Position numbers and translations under genes: made by a program
Shown here: positions 58,806-64,000 of the stretch, one piece after another
How the letters are laid out: every line of letters starts with the position of its first letter
How positions within the stretch are numbered: the stretch's first letter is position 1
Notes under the pieces: model-generated
The model's input: the letters and a program-made list of their open reading frames with translations, nothing else
Told to the model about the DNA's origin: nothing
Database searches by the model: none
From: Petroclostridium sp. X23
GTDB taxonomy: Bacteria > Bacillota > Clostridia > SK-Y3
Assembly: GCF_030013905.1 (NCBI RefSeq)
Contig: NZ_CP124862.1
Span: 4,281,051 to 4,345,050 of the forward strand
Length of the DNA stretch: 64,000 nucleotides
Direction: 5' to 3'

Positions 58806-59321
58806 ATTAGAAAAAATGAACTGCCAATGAATGAGGATATAAGGGATAAAGAGGTGCGGCTTATTGATACTGACGGAGGTATGCTAGGCATTATGCCGTC
58901 AAAGGAAGCCCAAAAGCTGGCATATACGAAGAATCTTGATCTTGTAAAAATAGCGCCCAATGCAGTACCGCCTGTATGCAAAATCATGGATTATGGTAAA
59001 TGCTTGTTTGAAAAAGCAAAGAAAGAGAAAGAAGCCAAAAAAAATCAGAAAATTGTTGCACTTAAAGAAATAAGAGTTTCGGCTAAAATTGAAGAACATG
59101 ATTTCGACTTTAAGGTTAAAAATGCGTATAAGTTTTTGGAAGACGGAAATAAAGTTAAAGTAAGCATAAGGTTTCGAGGTAGAGAAATGCAGCACACAAT
59201 CACAGGAAAAGAAGTGCTTGCAAAGTTTGCCGAGGCGGTTAATGAGGTAGCAACAGTTGGAAAGCAGCCAAAGCTTGAAGGCAGAAGCATGATCATGATA
59301 TTAGATCCAAAAAAACAATAG
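58806..59321 (+). CDS. infC: Translation initiation factor IF-3 with ATT start codon
   Basis: A 171-residue IF-3: N-terminal domain (about 1-75, NEDIRDKEVRLIDTDG, LDLVKIAPNAVPPVCKIMDYGK), lysine-rich linker, C-terminal domain (about 85-170, KEIRVSAKIEEHDFDFKVKNA, KVKVSIRFRGREM, EGRSMIMILDPK). IF-3 rejects non-standard start codons, and infC genes conservatively use ATT/ATC/ATA for self-control. Here ATT at 58806 lies 6 bases after GGAGGTG and opens the frame; ATG 58791 contains that site and is unlikely. Unlike the usual infC-rpmI-rplT order, no ribosomal protein genes follow. Confidence 0.93.
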   Translation: MRKNELPMNEDIRDKEVRLIDTDGGMLGIMPSKEAQKLAYTKNLDLVKIAPNAVPPVCKIMDYGKCLFEKAKKEKEAKKNQKIVALKEIRVSAKIEEHDFDFKVKNAYKFLEDGNKVKVSIRFRGREMQHTITGKEVLAKFAEAVNEVATVGKQPKLEGRSMIMILDPKKQ

Positions 59322-59556
59322 CAATCAAATTTTTAAGAATATGCTAGTATGACGCCGAAAGCTTGAAATAATGAGATGAAAATCCAAGAAAATAAATATT
59401 AATATATATTGCATAATTTAAAAAACTGTGGTAGAATAGTAGAGTTAGTCGATATATATTGTCATGGATTTATTTTTTGAATACAACTCTCTTTAATTTA
59501 TTGGAGTGAGAAGTTAGAAATTATATGATCCAAATAAATTAAGGAGGTATATTGAC

Positions 59557-59745
59557 ATGGCAGATAAAACTATAACTTGTAAAGATTGTAATGCAGAATT
59601 CATTTTCACTGAAAACGAACAGGCTTTTTACAAAGAAAAAGGATTTGAAAATGAACCGCAAAGATGTCCTGACTGCAGAAGAGCAAGAAAGCAGCAAAGG
59701 AATAACAATAATAACAGATCCGGAAATTTCGGTAAAAGATGGTAG
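59557..59745 (+). CDS. Small zinc-ribbon protein
   Basis: A 62-residue protein of the probable zinc-binding (zinc-ribbon) family often annotated as cold-shock or CxxC-type: CKDCNAEFIFTENEQAFY, then CPDCRRARKQQR. The two CxxC pairs (about residues 8-11 and 38-41) would bind one zinc ion. The tail is Asn/Arg-rich (NNNNRSGNFG) and may contact nucleic acid. It has a strong AAGGAGG site, a long AT-rich upstream region (59322-59556, no gene), and a perfect terminator. Function unknown; very likely abundant given its signals. Confidence 0.82.
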   Translation: MADKTITCKDCNAEFIFTENEQAFYKEKGFENEPQRCPDCRRARKQQRNNNNNRSGNFGKRW

Positions 59746-59747
59746 TT

Positions 59748-59774
59748 AAAAGGAGAGTCTAGACTCTCCTTTTT
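59748..59774. terminator. Perfect intrinsic terminator
   Basis: AAAAGGAGAGTCT is followed directly by AGACTCTCCTTTTT: a 13-bp palindrome with T run, shared by the converging zinc-ribbon gene and the dehydrogenase operon. Confidence 0.9.
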
Positions 59775-59789
59775 AGTTTCTATTTATAT

Positions 59790-60953
59790 TTAAAATCTTT
59801 CCAAACTCAACTGTGACATCTCAACAATATCACATTTCTCATTGACCACTAACTCAGACATGATCTTGCCCACGATAGGTGAAAGGCTTAATCCGTCTCC
59901 CCCTAACCCTCCAGCAATATAAAAGCCGCTGATAGGTGTTTTACTTAATATGGGCAGGTTATCAAGGGTAGCAGGGCGTAATCCGGCAAAGGTTCTAAGC
60001 ATACAGACATTTTTGCAGAACGGAAAGAAAGATGATGCGTTTTTAATAATCTCTCTTACCGCAGTGAAAGTAATATTCGTATCATATCCTACTTTTTCCC
60101 GGCAGCCGCCTATAATCAAATTTCCGGTAGGTGCTTGGCTGACGGTCAAACCTACATGCAATTTAGCTGAAAGACTGTTTTGGTCTAACAATTGCGGTTG
60201 GTGCTTGGCGACAATAAATCTTGCATCCATGATTTGATGACGGACAATATGAGGTACCGGCTCGGTTATGACGATTTGCCCTCTTACCGGGAAAACAGGA
60301 AGTTCTATTTCCAGCATACCGCTTATATTATTCACATTGCACCCTGCAGCGTTAATAACCGTTGGTGTGGATATTTCATGCTGATTGGTGATAACATGGG
60401 TGATTCTACCCTTTATTGTGGATAGTTTTGTTACTTTATTGTGTGGTAGAAATCTGGCGCCAAGTTTTTCTGCTGCTCTTACGTAACCTAAAGTAAGGCG
60501 GAAAGGGTACACACTGCAGTCATCTTGATTATAGGCACTGGCAATCACGTTTTCAGCCAATCCCGGCTGCTGTCGGTGTGTATCGTCATAATCAAGCATA
60601 CATATATTTAGACCTTGGCCGTACTGCTTTTGTACAAAGTTTTCTATGGTCGAAACATATTTTTCATCATTGATTACAATCATTCCGCCCACATTACGAT
60701 AACCGATATCATAGTTTAATTCTTTCTCAAGATTTTTATAAAGCGCAGCGCTTCTAATTGCCATATCCAAAATAATTCCAGGATTTTTAGATTGTAGAAT
60801 AACGCCTTCGTCGCAAGAGCCTGAAGCACCTGCATTCAAGTTTTTTTGTTCAACAAGGATAGGTTTCAGGCCTGTTTTTGACAAGTAATATGTGATAGCG
60901 GTTCCGGCAACTCCTCCACCTATGATAACGGCATCAGCGAAAAGCCTACTCAT
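59790..60953 (-). CDS. FAD-dependent amino-acid/hydroxyacid dehydrogenase, DAO family (PdhB/HcnC-like)
   Basis: A 387-residue DAO-fold flavoprotein starting with AVIIGGGVAGTAITYYLSKTG; the late GLRPATLDNLPILSKT and GGLGGDGLSLSPIVGK blocks are typical of the sarcosine oxidase / proline dehydrogenase beta / HcnC group. It is the likely catalytic subunit, oxidising a secondary amine or amino acid. Last gene of a five-gene operon coding also for a BFD-type [2Fe-2S] protein, a 4Fe-4S protein, an FAD/NAD oxidoreductase and a 2Fe-2S protein. Substrate candidates from known relatives are L-proline, D-hydroxyproline, glycine or opines; sequence alone does not choose. Confidence 0.9.
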   Translation of the reverse strand: MSRLFADAVIIGGGVAGTAITYYLSKTGLKPILVEQKNLNAGASGSCDEGVILQSKNPGIILDMAIRSAALYKNLEKELNYDIGYRNVGGMIVINDEKYVSTIENFVQKQYGQGLNICMLDYDDTHRQQPGLAENVIASAYNQDDCSVYPFRLTLGYVRAAEKLGARFLPHNKVTKLSTIKGRITHVITNQHEISTPTVINAAGCNVNNISGMLEIELPVFPVRGQIVITEPVPHIVRHQIMDARFIVAKHQPQLLDQNSLSAKLHVGLTVSQAPTGNLIIGGCREKVGYDTNITFTAVREIIKNASSFFPFCKNVCMLRTFAGLRPATLDNLPILSKTPISGFYIAGGLGGDGLSLSPIVGKIMSELVVNEKCDIVEMSQLSLERF

Positions 60954-61218
60954 GTAAATCTTCCTCTATGTATTCGCATATCTTAACAGGTCTTACAGGC
61001 AGGCGGCTGAGAGGAGCGGGGCAATGCTCCGGTGCATAACCTTTTTGTTCCAATAGACGCATAATAAGTGTACTGCATATACGTCCCTGGCAAAGGCCCA
61101 TGCCGGCTCTGGTTAGTTTTTTGATCTCATCCAGACTAAGTGTACCATTATCAATCGCATTCTCTATTTCATGTAATGTAATTTCTTCACATCTACACAT
61201 AATATAATCATCATGCAT
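60946..61218 (-). CDS. BFD-like [2Fe-2S] subunit (PdhX-like)
   Basis: A 90-residue protein formed by one BFD-like [2Fe-2S] domain: MCRCEEITLHEIENAIDNG, then LTRAGMGLCQGRICSTL, giving the four cysteine ligands. In related complexes this domain is either a separate small subunit (archaeal PdhX) or fused to the FAD/NAD subunit. It overlaps the catalytic-subunit gene by 8 bases and lies 13 bases after the 4Fe-4S gene. Confidence 0.9.
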   Translation of the reverse strand: MHDDYIMCRCEEITLHEIENAIDNGTLSLDEIKKLTRAGMGLCQGRICSTLIMRLLEQKGYAPEHCPAPLSRLPVRPVKICEYIEEDLHE

Positions 61219-61231
61219 TTTGCCACGTCCT

Positions 61232-61729
61232 TCATAGTTGAATATTTCGAACTTCCATTGCGAATTCTTTTTGTATTTCGATACCTATAACATATGTTTT
61301 ATTATAGCTGGGCGCAATCTTAACAGAATGTACCCTTCCTGTAGTAATGGCTTCACCCTTTCGATTTAAACACTTTACCTCATCACCTTCTATAGGAACA
61401 GGGAAGAGCTCATAAGGTATTTTTACCAGGGCGGTCATAGGTGTAAAGTTCATATCTACAACAAATATTGCAAGTCCAGGGCAGTGGGTAATGCAGGCAC
61501 AGCAGCCTTTGCATTTTTCGGGATTAAGAGCGGGTAGATTGCTGATAACCTCTCCGATAGTAATAGCACCAAAAGGGCAAGATTTTTCACATGGATTACA
61601 TGGAATGCGCTCAAAGCATTCAATCACTGCCAGTGTTTTTTTATTAAGATATTCAAGAGAAGGTATACCGGGAGCAGAAGCCAGGTCTTCATTCGAGGGA
61701 TATCCGGTGTGTTTTAATTCTTTTTTCAT
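61232..61729 (-). CDS. 4Fe-4S ferredoxin-type subunit (PdhF-like)
   Basis: A 165-residue electron-transfer subunit with two 4Fe-4S sites: CNPCEKSCPFGAITIGEV (about residues 44-61) and CKGCCACITHCPGLAIF (about 72-88). A beta-rich C-terminal part follows (VKCLNRKGEAITTGRVHSVK). ATG 61729 overlaps the previous stop as ATGA and has a GGGGTGGG site, so it is preferred over the ATG at 61750. It probably links the flavin subunits in electron flow. Confidence 0.88.
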   Translation of the reverse strand: MKKELKHTGYPSNEDLASAPGIPSLEYLNKKTLAVIECFERIPCNPCEKSCPFGAITIGEVISNLPALNPEKCKGCCACITHCPGLAIFVVDMNFTPMTALVKIPYELFPVPIEGDEVKCLNRKGEAITTGRVHSVKIAPSYNKTYVIGIEIQKEFAMEVRNIQL

Positions 61730-62775
61730 GATATCTGCCCACCCCGACATCTTAATTGATTTAGATATGTACGGATATCATAGAATGCCTTTTGTGCCGT
61801 TTTATAGTCAGTACAATATCCAAGCTCCACTGCACACGATAATCCTGCTAGTCGCCCTTCTTCCATGGCAATAGAGGCTTCTTCTATCCCAATCATATCT
61901 CCTGCTGCATAAATATCTTTAACCGATGTTTGCATGCTTTCATTTACTGCAGGGATATATCCGCCTAATGCAGCATTATAGTCTATCTTGCAGCCTGCCA
62001 TTCTTGCGAGTTCAGTAGATGGTGATAAGCCTACTGCAAGGCATAAGATGTCTGCATCAACAATCATTTTAGCAGATGGAATTTTATTGAATTTTTCATC
62101 TGCCATTATAAGCTCAATTTTTTTCAGCTCTTTTTTACCAATTGCACGGTTCACAGTATACCCGAGCATGAAAGGAATTCCGGCCCGCCGAACTTTTGCC
62201 GCATGGACACTGTATCCGGTGATTGCCTGCGCAGCGTCAATAATAGCCTGTACTTTAACCCCTGCTTGCAGCAAATGATATGTAACAATGAGTCCGACGT
62301 TTCCTGAGCCTATCATCCATATTCTCTTGCCCGGAATGACCCTATGGATATTCACCAGTGTTTGCACTGCACCGGCACCCATGACGCCTGGCAAGGTCCA
62401 ACCGGGAAACGCAAGCGGTTTCTCAGTGGCACCACAGCACAATATAATCTTTTGCGCATGTATTTCAAGATACAATCCATCCTTTATAACCGCCAGCGTA
62501 TTATGCTCATCGATACCAAGTGCCATTGTATTAAGCATGATTTCAACATTATTATCTTTTGCACGAGACAAAAGTATCTCTCCAATTTCAAAGCCTCTTG
62601 AACCGGCCATTTGATCTTTAGACCCAAAGAATTTATGTATCTGTTTGAAGAGCTGGCCTCCGGGTGAGAGGTTTTCATCGATAATAACCGTTTTAACACC
62701 GTATTTAGCTGCTTCAATGGCGGCAGATAGTCCCGCAGGTCCTGCTCCTATCACAGCCAGATTAACGTTTTTCAT
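61726..62775 (-). CDS. FAD/NAD-binding oxidoreductase subunit (PdhA/HcnB-like)
   Basis: A 349-residue pyridine nucleotide-disulfide-type flavoprotein: AVIGAGPAGLSAAIEAAKYG binds FAD, IWMIGSGNVGLIVTYHLLQAG (about residues 150-170) binds NAD(P), and AAGDMIGIEEASIAMEEGRLAG ends the FAD site. It matches the alpha subunit of dye-linked proline dehydrogenases and HcnB but lacks their C-terminal BFD domain, which is encoded separately at 60946. It overlaps both neighbours by a few bases, showing tight coupling. Confidence 0.91.
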   Translation of the reverse strand: MKNVNLAVIGAGPAGLSAAIEAAKYGVKTVIIDENLSPGGQLFKQIHKFFGSKDQMAGSRGFEIGEILLSRAKDNNVEIMLNTMALGIDEHNTLAVIKDGLYLEIHAQKIILCCGATEKPLAFPGWTLPGVMGAGAVQTLVNIHRVIPGKRIWMIGSGNVGLIVTYHLLQAGVKVQAIIDAAQAITGYSVHAAKVRRAGIPFMLGYTVNRAIGKKELKKIELIMADEKFNKIPSAKMIVDADILCLAVGLSPSTELARMAGCKIDYNAALGGYIPAVNESMQTSVKDIYAAGDMIGIEEASIAMEEGRLAGLSCAVELGYCTDYKTAQKAFYDIRTYLNQLRCRGGQIS

Positions 62776-63088
62776 TCAATCCCTCCCATATGCCGTTTCC
62801 TTGCTGGGTTTTTATTTGCATTCCATTTTTAACGGGCGTCATACACGTGCGTATGTTAGGAATGCCATCCACCGTCATCAAGCAGTCACTACATCTTCCG
62901 ATCGCACAGAAAACTCCTCGGGGAGCGTGCCGCTTTGAGGTATATCTGCATATCTTTTTACCGTATGCTAAAAGTGCTGAAGCAATGGTGTCGCCCTCTA
63001 GGGCTTCAATTATTTTGCCATCAACGTATAGTGTTATTTTTTTATTATCCGGGATTTGTTCTAATATGGGGTGGTTGATGACTCTCAT
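62762..63088 (-). CDS. 2Fe-2S ferredoxin-like subunit (HcnA-like)
   Basis: A 108-residue protein of the HcnA / sarcosine oxidase alpha N-terminal type. A ubiquitin-like start (KKITLYVDGKIIEALEGDTI) leads into the cluster ligands FCAIGRCSDCLMTVDG and the last Cys in NIRTCMTPV. First gene of the operon, with GAGGTGAT before its ATG. With the next four genes it should form one membrane-free Fe-S flavoprotein complex. Archaeal pdhAFXB lacks this subunit, so the operon combines features of both families. Confidence 0.9.
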   Translation of the reverse strand: MRVINHPILEQIPDNKKITLYVDGKIIEALEGDTIASALLAYGKKICRYTSKRHAPRGVFCAIGRCSDCLMTVDGIPNIRTCMTPVKNGMQIKTQQGNGIWEGLNEKR

Positions 63089-63231
63089 TGATTATCACCT
63101 CTTTTTTTATACGTATTGCTTTTTATGGCTATTAATACTTTGTCATTGAAAACCGAAAATGCAGTAAATTCATGGCCGATATCCGGTATTGATTTATTAT
63201 ATGAGAAATATGGTAAAACGGTGAAGAATGC

Positions 63232-63272
63232 GTCAAGTTAATCTTGACAAGATGATAAAATAAAAGTAGTAT
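63232..63272 (+). promoter_or_regulatory. Sigma-A promoter with palindrome at the -35 box
   Basis: TTGACA (63244-63249), 17 bases, TAGTAT (63267-63272), pointing to the gene at 63552. The palindrome GTCAAGTTAATCTTGAC (63232-63248) overlaps the -35 and could bind a regulator. The remaining 63089-63551 gap contains a hairpin TTTGCAGCTC/GAGCTGCAAA (63335-63389) in the leader and no gene. Confidence 0.5.
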
Positions 63273-63551
63273 GAAAAATATAAACTTATAATATGGTTCT
63301 ATCAACCTATTGGTGCTGTTATAGAAGATAGATATTTGCAGCTCTATTTCAAATTATTAGAACTTTTTTATCTCATTTTGAGCTGCAAAACAGCCATTGG
63401 TGAAATAATCTCATTATTTGACATCCTAGTTATTTCTTTAAAAGAATAAGCCTGCTTCTGAGTTTTAAATTGATTTTACAGGTAATATCAGTATCTTCAT
63501 AATGTCTGGAAATAAAATATTGGATATATTCAAAATATTAAGGTGGGCGAC

Positions 63552-64000
63552 ATGCGGGATAATACGAGTAACTTACAGAATAGAATATTTAAGATTATTG
63601 TAATAACGGGTGTGGTGCTATCAATAGTTTGTATCATAGAAAATATTTTGGTTGGTTTTCCGTTTGAGATGAATATAAAGTGGTTTTTTATAGGTATAAT
63701 TTCTTTAATTGCCGTTAGATTTAAGCAGCCAATTCTTTCAAACGATTATTTTCGATTATTTTATGCACTCTGCATTATACTTGTATTGGTTCCAAATGGA
63801 TGGATAAATTCCGGTGGGAGCAACAGCAGTGTGATCGCATATGTTTTTTTAGTGATGATCTGTATCACTTTTTTATTTCAAGAAAAGACAAGAGCTATAT
63901 TGATGATACTTTTAATGTTTACTTTTACAATTCTATTCTGCTTAGAATACTTTTATCCTCAAATCATTAAAGTTCATGGTGCAAAAGCTCAGTTTTTGGA
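63552..64000 (+). CDS. Membrane sensor protein, N-terminal part (cut by the window edge)
   Basis: An open frame from ATG 63552 to the window end (149 codons, no stop). It encodes a short cytoplasmic start (MRDNTSNLQNRIFKI) and about five closely spaced hydrophobic helices (about residues 16-37, 44-57, 68-82, 95-110, 116-133). The segment PNGWINSGGSNSSVIAYVFL recalls the membrane input domains of clostridial diguanylate cyclases and histidine kinases. The output domain lies beyond the window. The ribosome binding site (AAGGTGGG) is good. The sensor assignment is by resemblance only. Confidence 0.7.
   Translation, partial: MRDNTSNLQNRIFKIIVITGVVLSIVCIIENILVGFPFEMNIKWFFIGIISLIAVRFKQPILSNDYFRLFYALCIILVLVPNGWINSGGSNSSVIAYVFLVMICITFLFQEKTRAILMILLMFTFTILFCLEYFYPQIIKVHGAKAQFL

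Overview
The window reads as AT-rich chromosomal DNA of an endospore-forming, anaerobic member of the Clostridia. Evidence: a groESL operon with a perfect CIRCE operator; the order acpS, ydcC/gerS-like lipoprotein, alr, ndoAI (mazE), ndoA (mazF), which is known from Bacillus and clostridia; a hybrid-cluster protein (hcp) with a ferredoxin; many Fe-S flavoenzymes; SpoIIM-like and GerS-like proteins; strong GGAGG-type ribosome binding sites and frequent TTG/GTG starts. One tRNA gene (Asp, GTC) is present. No rRNA, CRISPR array, prophage or intact insertion sequence was seen.

Layout. 0-2.7 kb: the remains of a sugar locus (intact fructokinase, intact orphan sugar-binding lipoprotein, a decayed DUF4432-like gene, a 36-codon ORF). 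2.7-5.5 kb: ECF sigma factor, one-pass anti-sigma-like protein and a large membrane-anchored extracytoplasmic protein, overlapping one another. 5.6-9.6 kb: YbaK/ProX-type deacylase and a Crp/Fnr regulator facing a ferredoxin gene and hcp; identical palindromes sit at the same distance from the -10 box of both targets. 9.8-16.8 kb: PPK2, 6-phosphogluconate dehydrogenase, tRNA-Asp, groES-groEL, a chemotaxis receptor. 16.9-25.6 kb: GH18 protein, coiled-coil protein, acpS, nnr, CBS protein, gerS-like, alr, mazEF and a secreted protein; families of short palindromic repeats lie between these genes.

25.7-38.1 kb is an accessory catabolic island with visibly higher G+C. On the minus strand it has a D-glycerate 2-kinase, an enolase-like protein lacking key catalytic residues and an RpiR regulator. 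On the plus strand it has hydantoinase/oxoprolinase subunits A and B, an aldo/keto reductase, an aldehyde dehydrogenase, a 73-residue membrane protein and a sodium:solute symporter. A shared 18-bp motif lies at both minus-strand promoters. The likely logic is uptake by the symporter, ATP-dependent attack by HyuAB, redox steps through an aldehyde, then entry as glycerate and 2-phosphoglycerate. The substrate is unknown. It is followed by a gene graveyard (fragments of a sugar ABC ATPase and of a secreted-protein gene).

38.5-45.8 kb: TSCPD protein, then the membrane protein/DUF4129/DUF4350/MoxR/DUF58 operon with convergent SpoIIM-like and RDD genes. 46.2-53.5 kb: DeoR regulator, EutH-family transporter, a glycerol-kinase homologue with an altered substrate pocket, and a GlpA-like / FAD-NAD oxidoreductase / DUF1667 module. 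53.7-57.4 kb: a clostridial protein of unknown function and a polar amino-acid ABC transporter. 58.3-59.8 kb: an rpoZ-like gene and an infC with an ATT start but no rpmI-rplT, then a zinc-ribbon protein. 59.8-63.1 kb: a five-gene Fe-S flavoprotein dehydrogenase complex resembling the pdhAFXB/hcnABC families. The right edge cuts through a membrane-sensor gene.

All calls come from reading the sequence; no database search was run.
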